Program-made: the position numbers and the translations under genes
Notes under the pieces: generated by a model
Seen by the model: the letters and a program-made list of their open reading frames with translations, nothing else
Told to the model about the DNA's origin: nothing
The model's database searches: none
Part shown: positions 54,076-62,302 of the stretch, piece by piece
How the letters are laid out: each line of letters begins with the position of its first letter
Numbering within the stretch: the first letter of the stretch is position 1
DNA from: Streptomyces shenzhenensis
GTDB lineage: Bacteria > Actinomycetota > Actinomycetes > Streptomycetales > Streptomycetaceae
Assembly (NCBI RefSeq): GCF_003688995.1
Contig: NZ_PENI01000001.1
Span: 558,001 to 622,000 of the forward strand
DNA: 64,000 nt
Direction of reading: 5' to 3'

Positions 54076-56565
54076 CTACAGCTTCTCCACCGGCGCGTAC
54101 CGCAGCAGCAGCCGCTTGGGCTTCGAGTCTCCGAAGTCGATCGTCGCCTGGGCCTTGTCCCCCGTGCCCGCCACCGCGACGACCGTGCCGAGTCCGAACT
54201 GGTCGTGCGTGACCCGGTCGCCGACGGCCAGGGAGACCACCGGCTTCTCCGACGTCCTGCGCGTGGCGAACCCGGACGCGCCCGCCGCGGAGGAGCGGGA
54301 GCGGGACGAGGACAGCGAGGCCGCGATGCCGGACGCCGGTCCGGACGGCGCGGGCGCCGTGGCTCCCGTCCGCTTCCACTCCATGTGGACGGCCGGGATC
54401 TCCTCCAGGAACCGCGAGGGCGGGTTGTACGAGGGCTGGCCCCAGGCGCTGCGCAGCACCGACCGCGTGAGGTACAGCCGCTCCCGCGCGCGCGTGATGC
54501 CGACGTACGCCAGGCGCCGCTCCTCCTCCAGCTCCTTGGTCTGGCCGAGGGCGCGCATGTGCGGGAAGACGCCGTCCTCCATGCCGGTCAGGAAGACCAC
54601 CGGGAACTCCAGGCCCTTGGCGGTGTGCAGGGTCATCAGCGTGATGACGCCGGCGCCCTCCTCGTCGTCCGGGATCTGGTCGGAGTCGGCGACCAGCGCG
54701 ACCTGCTCCAGGAAGTCGGCGAGCGTGCCGCCCGCGGCCGGCTCTCCCTCGCCGCGCTCCTGCTCGAACTCCAGGGCCACGGAGGCGAGTTCCTGGAGGT
54801 TCTCGATCCGGGTCTCGTCCTGCGGGTCGGTCGAGGCCTGCAACTCGGCCAGGTAGCCGGTGCGTTCGAGCACCGCCTCCAGGACGGTGGCCGGGCCCGC
54901 GCCGGACTCGACGATCGTGCGCAGCTCCTCCATCAGCACATTGAACCGCTTGACGGCGTTGGTGGACCGCGCGGCCATGCCGTACGCCTCGTCCACGCGG
55001 CGCAGCGCCTGCGGGAAGCTGATCTTCTCGCGCTGCGCGAGCGCGTCGATCATCGCCTCGGCGCGCTCGCCGATGCCGCGCTTGGGCACGTTCAGGATGC
55101 GGCGCAGCGGGACCGAGTCCTCCGGGTTGGCCAGCACCCGCAGGTAGGCGAGGACGTCCCGGACCTCCTTGCGCTCGTAGAAGCGGACGCCGCCGACGAC
55201 CTTGTAGGGCAGGCCGACGCGGATGAAGACCTCTTCGAAGACACGGGACTGGGCGTTGGTGCGGTAGAACACGGCGACATCGCCGGCCTTCGCCTCGCCC
55301 GCGTCGGTCAGCCGGTCTATCTCGTCGGCGACGAACTGCGCCTCGTCGTGCTCGGTGTCCGCGACGTACCCGGTGATGGTGGCGCCCGTGCCCGCGTTGG
55401 TCCACAGGTTCTTCGGACGGCGGGACTCGTTGCGCTCGATGACGGCGTTGGCGGCGGACAGGATCGTCTGCGTGGAGCGGTAGTTCTGCTCCAGGAGGAT
55501 CGTCGTCGCGTCCGGGTAGTCCTCCTCGAACTGGAGGATGTTGCGGATGGTCGCGCCGCGGAAGGCGTAGATCGACTGGTCGGCGTCGCCCACGACGCAC
55601 AGTTCCGCGGGCGGCAGGTCGTGCTCGCCCGGCGGCACGTCCACCGGGTGCTCGGCGGTCCCGACGAGCGCGCGCACGAGCGCGTACTGCGCGTGGTTGG
55701 TGTCCTGGTACTCGTCGACGAGCACATGGCGGAAGCGGCGGCGGTAGTGCTCCGCGACGTCCGGGAACGCGCGCAACAGGTTGACCGTCGTCATGATCAG
55801 GTCGTCGAAGTCGAGGGCGTTCGCCTCGCGCAGCCGCGACTGGTAGAGGGCGTAGGCCTGGGCGAGGGTCTTCTCGAAGCTGTCGCTCGCCTGGGCGGCG
55901 AAGTCCTCCTCGTCGATCAGCTCGTTCTTCAGGTTGCTGATCTTGGCGCTGAAGGACTTGGGCGGGAAGCGCTTGGGGTCGAGGTCCAGGTCGCGGCAGA
56001 CCAGGGCCATCAGGCGCTTGGAGTCGGCGGCGTCGTAGATCGAGAAGGACGAGGTGAAGCCGAGGCGCTTGCTCTCGCGGCGCAGGATGCGCACGCACGC
56101 GCTGTGGAAGGTCATCACCCACATCGCGTGGGCGCGCGGGCCGACGAGCTGCTCGACGCGCTCCTTCATCTCGCCCGCGGCCTTGTTGGTGAAGGTGATC
56201 GCGAGGATCTGCCCCGGGTGCACCTTGCGCTCCGCCAGCAGGTGGGCGATGCGGTGCGTGAGCACGCGGGTCTTGCCGGAGCCGGCGCCGGCCACGATGA
56301 GCAGCGGGGAGCCGGAGTGCACGACGGCGGCGCGCTGGTTGTCGTTCAGCCCGTGCAGGAGCGCGGCCGGGTCGATGACCGGCCGCGGGGCGCCGTCCCC
56401 GTAGTGGGTGTCCCGGTCCGGGGGCACGTCGAACTTCCCGCCGAACAGATCGTCCGGAACCGGCTCCGGAGCGTGTTCGTCCTCGGGCGGCGGCGGGGGT
56501 TCACCCTCCTGCCCGTGGGGGGTCGGGAGGTCCGCCAGGAAGCTGTCGTCAAAGAGGCTGCTCAT
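54076..56565 (-). CDS. pcrA: ATP-dependent DNA helicase PcrA/UvrD
   Basis: An 829-residue superfamily 1A helicase unwinding 3'-5' in repair and rolling-circle replication. Walker A is AGAGSGKT at residues 92-99. Other motifs are ITFTNKAAGEMKERV (Ia), VDEYQDTNHAQYALV (II), VVGDADQSIYAFRGA (III), LEQNYRST (IV), VITLMTLHTAKGLEFPVVFL (V) and YVGITRARERLYLT (VI). The ~70-residue acidic, Pro-rich N-terminal extension is typical of actinobacterial PcrA. The C-terminal Tudor-like segment (GDRVTHDQFGLGTVVAVAG) is the RNA-polymerase-binding domain. No damage-type promoter was seen upstream. Confidence 0.97.
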   Translation of the reverse strand: MSSLFDDSFLADLPTPHGQEGEPPPPPEDEHAPEPVPDDLFGGKFDVPPDRDTHYGDGAPRPVIDPAALLHGLNDNQRAAVVHSGSPLLIVAGAGSGKTRVLTHRIAHLLAERKVHPGQILAITFTNKAAGEMKERVEQLVGPRAHAMWVMTFHSACVRILRRESKRLGFTSSFSIYDAADSKRLMALVCRDLDLDPKRFPPKSFSAKISNLKNELIDEEDFAAQASDSFEKTLAQAYALYQSRLREANALDFDDLIMTTVNLLRAFPDVAEHYRRRFRHVLVDEYQDTNHAQYALVRALVGTAEHPVDVPPGEHDLPPAELCVVGDADQSIYAFRGATIRNILQFEEDYPDATTILLEQNYRSTQTILSAANAVIERNESRRPKNLWTNAGTGATITGYVADTEHDEAQFVADEIDRLTDAGEAKAGDVAVFYRTNAQSRVFEEVFIRVGLPYKVVGGVRFYERKEVRDVLAYLRVLANPEDSVPLRRILNVPKRGIGERAEAMIDALAQREKISFPQALRRVDEAYGMAARSTNAVKRFNVLMEELRTIVESGAGPATVLEAVLERTGYLAELQASTDPQDETRIENLQELASVALEFEQERGEGEPAAGGTLADFLEQVALVADSDQIPDDEEGAGVITLMTLHTAKGLEFPVVFLTGMEDGVFPHMRALGQTKELEEERRLAYVGITRARERLYLTRSVLRSAWGQPSYNPPSRFLEEIPAVHMEWKRTGATAPAPSGPASGIAASLSSSRSRSSAAGASGFATRRTSEKPVVSLAVGDRVTHDQFGLGTVVAVAGTGDKAQATIDFGDSKPKRLLLRYAPVEKL

Positions 56566-56754
56566 CGCTCTCCGAGTCTAGGCCGCACCACCGACAGCCC
56601 GCCGCCGCCCCGAGCACATCGCCCGGGTCCGCCGGCGGATCCCGCTCCGGTCCACAGGCCGGGCAAACCGCTCACCGTGCGGAATCACCTTGTCACCCAG
56701 ACGGAAACCCACCATCAGGTCACGAAAATGTATCGGACATATCACCCATCAACC

Positions 56755-56784
56755 TTCACAGGAGCCACACGAGTTGGCTAGCGT
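56755..56784 (+). promoter_or_regulatory. Candidate promoter of the NlpC/P60 gene with riboswitch leader
   Basis: TTCACA (56755-56760), 18 nt, TAGCGT (56779-56784). A strong hairpin (AGGCCGTACG at 56792-56801 pairing with CGTACGGCCT at 56828-56837) follows, then the aptamer. The region 56566-56754 also contains the start region of the divergent pcrA gene and nothing else recognisable. Confidence 0.55.
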
Positions 56785-56834
56785 GCCGGGCAGGCCGTAC
56801 GACCCCCACCGGCGAACATCGCCGGGCCGTACGG

Positions 56835-56990
56835 CCTCCGCCGAGTCCGGCGCGCCTTCCGTGGCGCACGGAGCCGGGGACCCACACCGACTTTGGGGTG
56901 AATCGGCCCAACTCCCTTGCGGGGAACGGCCGTAGGGCAAACCTTCCGAACCATCCGCCCGAACCCGTCAGCTAACTCGGTAGGCGGAAC
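56835..56990 (+). promoter_or_regulatory. c-di-AMP (ydaO/yuaA-type) riboswitch
   Basis: The leader carries the ydaO blocks in order: GGAGCCGGGGACCCA (about 56871-56885), CTTTGGGGTGAATC (about 56892-56905), GTAGGGCAAACC (about 56932-56943), and CCCGTCAGCTAACTCGGTAG (56964-56983). The closing stem pairs CCGCC/GAGT (56838-56846) with ACTC/GGCGG (56975-56987). The ribosome site GGAAGGAG begins 6 nt after the aptamer, so c-di-AMP binding could mask translation. This class commonly controls cell-wall hydrolases in actinobacteria. Confidence 0.9.
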
Positions 56991-57009
56991 ACGGAAGGAG
57001 TCGCCTCTC

Positions 57010-58194
57010 TTGGCGTCGCACCGCAAGTCGCGCTCCGCGGGCACCCGCGTTTCCGGCATACGTACCCCCGCCCTGGCCACCGCCGCCCTCACCTCCGTGG
57101 CCCTGCTCTCCCAGACGGCGAACGCCGCCCCCACTCCCGACGGCGACCGGCCGAGCGTGGAGGAGGTGCAGAAGAAGGTCGACGACCTGTACCGGCAGGC
57201 CGAGTCGGCGACCGAGAAGTACAACGCGGCCAAGGAGAAGTCCGGCAAGCAGCGCAAGCGCGTCGACACCCTCCTGGACGATGTCGCCCAGCGCACGGAC
57301 AAGCTCAACAAGGCCCGTGAGGAACTGGGCACGTTCGCCGCCGCGCAGTACCGGACCGGGGCCGCCGCCCCCGACACCGCCACCTTCCTGCTCGCGGACA
57401 CCCCGCAGGACTACTTCGACCAGACCCAGCTGATGGGCCGGCTGACGTCGCGTCAGAAGACCGCGGTCGACGACTACGCCACCGAGCAGTCGGCGACGAT
57501 GAAGAAGCGCCAGGAGGCCACGAAGAGCCTGGAGACGCTCAACGAGTCCCAGGACGAGCTGAAGACCGCCAAGGCCACCGTCCAGAAGAAGCTCTCCACC
57601 GCGCGCCAGTTGCTGTCCGAGCTGACCGCGGAGGAGAAGGCGCGGCTCGCGGCGATCGAGAAGCGCAAGCAGGAGGAGGCCGCGCGGAAGGCGGCCGAGC
57701 TGGCCAAGAAGCAGGCGGAGGAGCAGGCCGCGCGGGAGGCGGCGCAGCAGAAGAGCGACTCGTCGAACTCCACGGACTCGTCGTCTTCGTCGTCGTCTTC
57801 ATCCTCGTCATCCTCTTCGTCCGGCTCCGCCTACGCCACCAAGGCAGAGAAGGCGATCGCGTTCGCCCGGGCGCAGATCGGCAAGCCGTACGTCTGGGGT
57901 GCCACCGGACCCGGCTCCTACGACTGCTCGGGGCTCACCCAGGCCGCCTGGAAGGCCGCGGGCGTCACCCTGCCGCGTACCACCTGGAGCCAGGTCGAGG
58001 CTGGCACCACGGTCTCCCTCGCCAACGCCCAGCCCGGTGACCTGGTCTTCTTCTACGACGACGTCAGCCACGTGGGCCTCTACATCGGCAACGGCATGAT
58101 GATCCACGCTCCGAAGCCGGGCGCCTACGTCCGCGAGGAGTCGATCTACTACGCCGGGGACTCGATCATCCACAGCGTGGTACGCCCGGCCTGA
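57010..58194 (+). CDS. NlpC/P60 cell-wall endopeptidase (RipA-like), c-di-AMP controlled
   Basis: A 394-residue secreted peptidoglycan hydrolase starting at TTG, 9 nt after GGAAGGAG. A signal peptide spans about residues 16-39 (cleavage ANA-AP). A long coiled coil (about 50-255, Lys/Glu/Ala-rich) is followed by a serine tract of 17 residues and the NlpC/P60 domain from ~275. Catalytic C306 (YDCSGLTQAAW), H354 (SHVGLYIG) and H366 (MIHAP) are intact. It cuts the stem peptide between D-Glu and mDAP-type residues. The coiled coil probably auto-inhibits or mediates control. Its riboswitch leader ties expression to c-di-AMP. Confidence 0.94.
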   Translation: MASHRKSRSAGTRVSGIRTPALATAALTSVALLSQTANAAPTPDGDRPSVEEVQKKVDDLYRQAESATEKYNAAKEKSGKQRKRVDTLLDDVAQRTDKLNKAREELGTFAAAQYRTGAAAPDTATFLLADTPQDYFDQTQLMGRLTSRQKTAVDDYATEQSATMKKRQEATKSLETLNESQDELKTAKATVQKKLSTARQLLSELTAEEKARLAAIEKRKQEEAARKAAELAKKQAEEQAAREAAQQKSDSSNSTDSSSSSSSSSSSSSSSGSAYATKAEKAIAFARAQIGKPYVWGATGPGSYDCSGLTQAAWKAAGVTLPRTTWSQVEAGTTVSLANAQPGDLVFFYDDVSHVGLYIGNGMMIHAPKPGAYVREESIYYAGDSIIHSVVRPA

Positions 58195-58217
58195 CCCGTC
58201 CCGGCGGTTTTCCGGCG

Positions 58218-58265
58218 CCACGCGTGCGTGGGCGTGAACCCGACCGGGACCCACGCGCGCGTGGG
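58218..58265. repeat. Two adjacent GC-palindromes
   Basis: CCACGCGTGCGTGG (58218-58231, palindromic except for the centre) and CCCACGCGCGCGTGGG (58250-58265, perfect). They lie between the NlpC/P60 stop and the promoter of the next gene and may act as terminator, with related ACGCGTGCC sequence near 58315. Confidence 0.55.
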
Positions 58266-58364
58266 CGCGTTCAGGTTCCGCCATGTCCCGCGCCCGCGCG
58301 TTTTTGAGACGTACGCACGCGTGCCACGCCGCCGGCGCGTCCGGGGCTCCCTACCATCGGGCGC

Positions 58365-59339
58365 ATGCCCGGCATCTCCCCCGTCCGCGCCTGGTGGGCG
58401 CAGCGTCCGCCGGCGGCCGGGGCCGCCGTGATGGCGACCGGCATCGTCTCGCTGGGCCTGCACCTGACCGGGTACGAGGTCCTGTCCCTGATCGCCCTGG
58501 CGCTGGGCTGTGTCGCCTGGCTCGCGCTCGCCGTGGATTTCGTCACGGGCATGCTGCGCGACCCGGCACGGTGGCGGGCCGGGGCGAGGACGCCCGGCAC
58601 GCTCGCCGCCGTGGCCGCGACGACGGTGCTCGGCACCCGTGTCTCCGTGCTCGGCCGGCACACCCTCGCCGCCGCGCTGCCCGCGCTGGCCGCGGTGCTC
58701 TGGCCGGTGCTGCTGTTCCTCGTCGGACGGAACCTGCGGCCCCGCATGTCCGGGGCGGTGTTCCTGATCTGCGTGGCCACCGAGGGGCTCGCCGTGCTCG
58801 GCGCCACCCTGGCCGCCGCGGGGACGACGGCATGGCTCGCGCACACGGCGCTGGTGCTGTTCTGGCTGGGGCTGGCGCTCTACCTGCTCGCGCTGACCCG
58901 GTTCGACGCCCGGCAGGTGCTCAGGGGGGCCGGGGACCACTGGGTCCTGGCCGGCGCGCTCGCCATCGCGGCGCTGGCCGGAGCGAAGCTGATCACCGCC
59001 GAGAGCCCGGCCCTGTATCTGTGGAACGAGGACGACCGGGATGTCCTGCACACCGCGACCGTGTGTCTGCTCGTCCTCGATCTGGCCTGCTACGTCGTCC
59101 TGGTGATCGCGGAGGTGGTCCGGCCCCGCCCGCGCTACGACGTGCGCCGCTGGTCGACGGTGTTCCCGATGGGGATGACGGCGGCGGCCTCGCTGTCCGC
59201 GTCGGCGGCCGTCGGCACCCCGTGGCTGCGGGGTCTCGGGCAGGCGCTGCTGTGGGTCGCCGTCGCGGCCTGGCTGGCCGTGGCCGCGGGCGCGGTCGTG
59301 GCGGCGCGCGCCGGGATCAGGGCCGCGGGCCGCGCCTGA
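58365..59339 (+). CDS. TDT-family (tellurite-resistance/dicarboxylate-type) membrane protein
   Basis: A 324-residue polytopic protein with nine or ten helices. The N-terminal pattern GAAVMATGIVSLGLHLTG and the late RRWSTVFPMGMTAAASLS are typical of the TehA/C4-dicarboxylate (TDT/SLAC1-like) family. Members export or channel small anions; the substrate here is unknown. TACCAT (58352-58357) sits 7 nt before the ATG with no Shine-Dalgarno, so a leaderless transcript is likely. It is convergent with the next gene, with only a 12-bp gap. Confidence 0.78.
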   Translation: MPGISPVRAWWAQRPPAAGAAVMATGIVSLGLHLTGYEVLSLIALALGCVAWLALAVDFVTGMLRDPARWRAGARTPGTLAAVAATTVLGTRVSVLGRHTLAAALPALAAVLWPVLLFLVGRNLRPRMSGAVFLICVATEGLAVLGATLAAAGTTAWLAHTALVLFWLGLALYLLALTRFDARQVLRGAGDHWVLAGALAIAALAGAKLITAESPALYLWNEDDRDVLHTATVCLLVLDLACYVVLVIAEVVRPRPRYDVRRWSTVFPMGMTAAASLSASAAVGTPWLRGLGQALLWVAVAAWLAVAAGAVVAARAGIRAAGRA

Positions 59340-59351
59340 CGTCTGCGTACG

Positions 59352-59705
59352 TCATGTCCACAGCACAGCAATGAAGATGTTCGCCGTGGTCAGCAGGCCC
59401 ACCACGCCGAACAGGCTCTTGTCGACCCGCTCCTCGTCCCGCTTCACGTAGACGAGCCCGAGGATCACGATCAGCAGGGCCAGCTTCACGCCGATCTTGA
59501 TGTTGTTGACATGGTGGTACTCGGCCTGATCGAGGCCGACCAGGATCGCTCCGGTGACCAGCATGGTCAGCGCACCGTGCAGCATGGCGGGGACGAAGCG
59601 GGCGGTGCCCCCGCCCATCGCCTTCATCTGGGTGAGGAAGCCGCCGAGGAGGGCGGCGATGCCGACGATGTGCAGGCCGACGAAGAGATGGATGAGTACG
59701 TCCAT
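59352..59705 (-). CDS. Small four-helix membrane protein, function unknown
   Basis: A 117-residue protein almost entirely hydrophobic. It has four helices: residues ~5-25 (LFVGLHIVGIAALLGGFL), ~40-60, ~74-90 and ~98-116. The first helix contains a histidine (GLHIVG) and a conserved-looking HHVNNIKIG stretch precedes the third, a pattern seen in small haem- or quinone-linked membrane proteins, but this is inference. It stands alone on the minus strand. Confidence 0.72.
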   Translation of the reverse strand: MDVLIHLFVGLHIVGIAALLGGFLTQMKAMGGGTARFVPAMLHGALTMLVTGAILVGLDQAEYHHVNNIKIGVKLALLIVILGLVYVKRDEERVDKSLFGVVGLLTTANIFIAVLWT

Positions 59706-59820
59706 GGCCCCGGAGCCTAATCAGGGGCCCCTGAGCGGACGCGCACCGCCCCCCAGGTCGGTCGTCAGGACCGGCGCCGCGGACGCTCACCCGTGGCAGC
59801 CGGTCGCCGGAGGGCCGGGT

Positions 59821-60816
59821 TCAGTTCCCCACGCCGAGACCGGACATGAACGCGGACGGGTAGCGGTCGCCGCGTGCCGCGCCCGGGGGCACCGCCTTCT
59901 CGATCGCGGCGAGGTCGTCCGCGGTGAGGTTCAGCTCCGCCGCGGGCAGCGCCTCGGCCAGCCGCTCGCGGGTGCGAGCGCCGACCAGTGGCACGATGTC
60001 GTCGCCCTGTGCGGCCACCCAGGCGATGGCCAGCTGGGCGACGGTGCACCGCTTCGCCTCGGCGACCTGGCGCAGAGCCTTCACGAGGGCGAGGTTGTGT
60101 TCCACGTTCCCGTTCGTGAACCGCGGGCTGAAGGCACGGCTGTCGCCGGGGCCGCCGGTGCGGCCGGCGGACCAGTGCCCGGAGATGAGGCCGCGACCGA
60201 GGACGCCGTACGCGGTCAGTCCGATGCCGAGCTCCCGCAGCGTGGGCAGGATGTCCGCCTCCACCGCGCGGGAGATCAGCGAGTACTCGATCTGCAGGTC
60301 GGCGACCGGGTGCACGGCGTGCGCCCGGCGGATCGTCGCCGCGTCGACCTCGGAGAGGCCGAGGTGCCGCACATAGCCGGCGTCGATCATCTCCTTGATC
60401 GCGCCCACCGTCTCCTCGATGGGGACCGCCGGGTCAAGCCGGGCGGGACGGTAGATGTCGATGTGGTCGGTGCCCAGCCGGGTCAGCGAGTGGGCCAGGA
60501 AGTTCTTCACCGCCTCGGGACGGCCGTCATGCCCGCCGAACTGCGTGCCCGGCCCCCGCAGCATGCCGAACTTGACGCTGAGCCGGTAACTGTCCCGCTC
60601 CCGGCCGCGCAACGCCTCGGCGAGCAGCAGCTCGTTGTGGCCCATGGCGTAGAAGTCGGCGGTGTCGATCAGTGTGACGCCGGCCTCCAGCGCGGCGTGC
60701 ACGGTGGCGATGCTCTCCGTGCGGTCGGCCACGCCGTAGGCGCCCGACATGCTCATCGCTCCCAGGCCCAGCGCGGAGACGGCCGGGCCGGTGCTGCCCA
60801 GGGTTCGCATCTGCAT
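59821..60816 (-). CDS. Aldo/keto reductase lacking the tetrad histidine
   Basis: A 331-residue NADPH-dependent oxidoreductase. D51 (TLIDTADFY), Y56 and K82 (LSVKFGML) of the AKR tetrad are present. At the position of the fourth residue, normally in a Y-x-H-R-x-D-P setting, the protein has Y-R-P-A-R-L-D-P, so the histidine is A125. Typical barrel motifs follow: GLSEVDAATIRRAHAVHP, YSLISRAVE, and the cofactor-site segment IVPLVGARTRERLAEAL. The ATG at 60816 has GGAGGAGA 4 nt upstream. The substrate is unknown; the same histidine change occurs, to my memory, in an actinobacterial subgroup. Confidence 0.88.
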   Translation of the reverse strand: MQMRTLGSTGPAVSALGLGAMSMSGAYGVADRTESIATVHAALEAGVTLIDTADFYAMGHNELLLAEALRGRERDSYRLSVKFGMLRGPGTQFGGHDGRPEAVKNFLAHSLTRLGTDHIDIYRPARLDPAVPIEETVGAIKEMIDAGYVRHLGLSEVDAATIRRAHAVHPVADLQIEYSLISRAVEADILPTLRELGIGLTAYGVLGRGLISGHWSAGRTGGPGDSRAFSPRFTNGNVEHNLALVKALRQVAEAKRCTVAQLAIAWVAAQGDDIVPLVGARTRERLAEALPAAELNLTADDLAAIEKAVPPGAARGDRYPSAFMSGLGVGN

Positions 60817-61194
60817 GGGTTCTCCTCCATCGTCGAACTGCCACCCACCTTGCCCCCGGGCCCCGGCGTCCGGGAGCGGAGCGTTCGTCCCGGGAGAGCC
60901 GCTCCCTGGCTGATGCGCGCACCGCGAGGAACACGCCCAGCCCGCCGACTTCCCGCGCCGGCGGAGCCCCATAGCACCCCCGGGGCCATGCACGCTCCGG
61001 AAACGCCGCTTCGGTCAGCGCGTCATGTGAAGTCGGCGGCTCCGCACCGAAATCACGGTCACATACGGTCACCAGCCGCTCCACGCCTGCCAGTTCCGTA
61101 CATCCCGTTACCGACTCGTCACCATCGGCCCTAGCGTCCTCCACCAGCGGCCGGCTCCCCGTGCCGGACGCGGCAACCGCACTCAGGAAAGGAC
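60817..61194. promoter_or_regulatory. Divergent region between the aldo/keto reductase and second NlpC/P60 genes
   Basis: 378 bp without a gene. TTACCG (61109-61114), 17 nt, TAGCGT (61132-61137) is a plausible promoter for the plus-strand NlpC/P60 gene. No c-di-AMP aptamer blocks are visible, unlike the leader of the first NlpC/P60 gene. Confidence 0.45.
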
Positions 61195-62274
61195 GTGACG
61201 GTCGAGGTGGCAGCGCATCGCAAGCCCCGGCACAGCCCGCTCGGCGGCAACACGGCCCGGACGGCCGCCACCCTGGCCCTGGCGGGCGCGGCGACCGCGA
61301 CGGCCTTCGACGGGACCGGGCACGCCGAGCCGCAACTGGCACCGTCCGAGGTCAAGGCCAAGGTCGACAAGCTGTACGAGGAGGCAGAGGTCGCCACCGA
61401 GAAGTACAACGGGGCGAAGGAGAAGGCGGACACGGCCCAGCGCCGACTGGCATCGCTCCAGGACGAGGCGGCCCGCCGGGAGGACCGGCTCGACTCGGCG
61501 CGGGACTCGCTCGGTTCGATCGCGGCGGCGCAGTACCGCAGCGGCGGCCTCACCCCCGCCCTCCAACTGGCGCTCTCCGACGACCCGGACCAGTTCCTGG
61601 CGGGGACCGCGTTCGCCGAACGGGCCGGTGACCGCCAGTCGGTGGCAGTGGCGCGCGTGCGCAAGCAGCTGCGGGAGATCGAGCAGCTGCGCGGTGCCGC
61701 CCGCGTCGAACTGGCGTCGCTGCGGTCCCGGCAGGCCGAGCTGAAGCGGAACAAGGAGACGATCACGGAGAAGCTGGGCGCGGCCCGGCAGCTCCTGGAC
61801 CACCTGCCGCCGGCGGAGCGGGCCCGGGTCACGGCCGACGGCGGCGCGAGCGGCCATGCCTCGCGCGCCGACCTGGGGGACGGACGCACCGCCCTGCCGG
61901 GCGCGGATCCGGCCGCGGCGCCCGGCTCCCGCGCGGCGGCCGCCGTGGCGTACGCCTACCAGAAGCTGGGCAGCCCCTATGTGTGGGGCGCGACGGGCCC
62001 GCACGCCTTCGACTGCTCGGGCCTCATCCAGGCCGCCTACCGCTCGGCAGGCGTCTCCCTGCCCCGCACGACCTACGCCCAGATCGGCGCGGGGCAGCGC
62101 GTCTCCCGCTCCCAACTCCTCCCCGGCGACCTGGTGTTCTTCTACTCCGGCATCAGCCACGTCGGCATCTACGTGGGCAGCGGGCAGATGATCCACGCCC
62201 CGAACTCGTCCGCGCCGGTACGGCTGGCCCCGATCGACCAGATGCCGTTCGCGGGGGCGACCCGGGTGGCGTGA
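61195..62274 (+). CDS. NlpC/P60 cell-wall endopeptidase, second paralogue
   Basis: A 359-residue secreted hydrolase, starting at GTG with AGGA 6 nt upstream (GTG at 61207 is an in-frame alternative that aligns with the first paralogue start). Order: short signal peptide (TAATLALAGAATATA region), coiled coil (about 50-210), short linker, and NlpC/P60 domain from ~240. Catalytic C274 (FDCSGLIQAAY), H322 (SHVGIYVG) and H334 (MIHAP) are present. It is shorter than the paralogue at 57010 because it lacks the serine tract. The shared layout and closeness suggest an old duplication with a changed regulatory region. Confidence 0.93.
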   Translation: MTVEVAAHRKPRHSPLGGNTARTAATLALAGAATATAFDGTGHAEPQLAPSEVKAKVDKLYEEAEVATEKYNGAKEKADTAQRRLASLQDEAARREDRLDSARDSLGSIAAAQYRSGGLTPALQLALSDDPDQFLAGTAFAERAGDRQSVAVARVRKQLREIEQLRGAARVELASLRSRQAELKRNKETITEKLGAARQLLDHLPPAERARVTADGGASGHASRADLGDGRTALPGADPAAAPGSRAAAAVAYAYQKLGSPYVWGATGPHAFDCSGLIQAAYRSAGVSLPRTTYAQIGAGQRVSRSQLLPGDLVFFYSGISHVGIYVGSGQMIHAPNSSAPVRLAPIDQMPFAGATRVA

Positions 62275-62302
62275 GGGCCCCGGCGTCCGGCCCCGCCCCG
62301 GC

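Noticed and set aside
54205..56781. 858-codon open frame on the plus strand opposite pcrA
   Set aside because: It is the antisense shadow of a GC-rich gene: Leu/Val/Asp/Arg-rich low complexity, no motif, no ribosome site, and pcrA on the other strand has every helicase motif.
57772..57828. Simple TCG/TCC triplet repeat
   Set aside because: It is in frame inside the NlpC/P60 gene and codes for its serine linker, so it is not a separate repeat element.
60817..61194. c-di-AMP aptamer before the second NlpC/P60 gene
   Set aside because: The ydaO blocks (GTCAGCTAAC and GGGGTGAATC) are absent.
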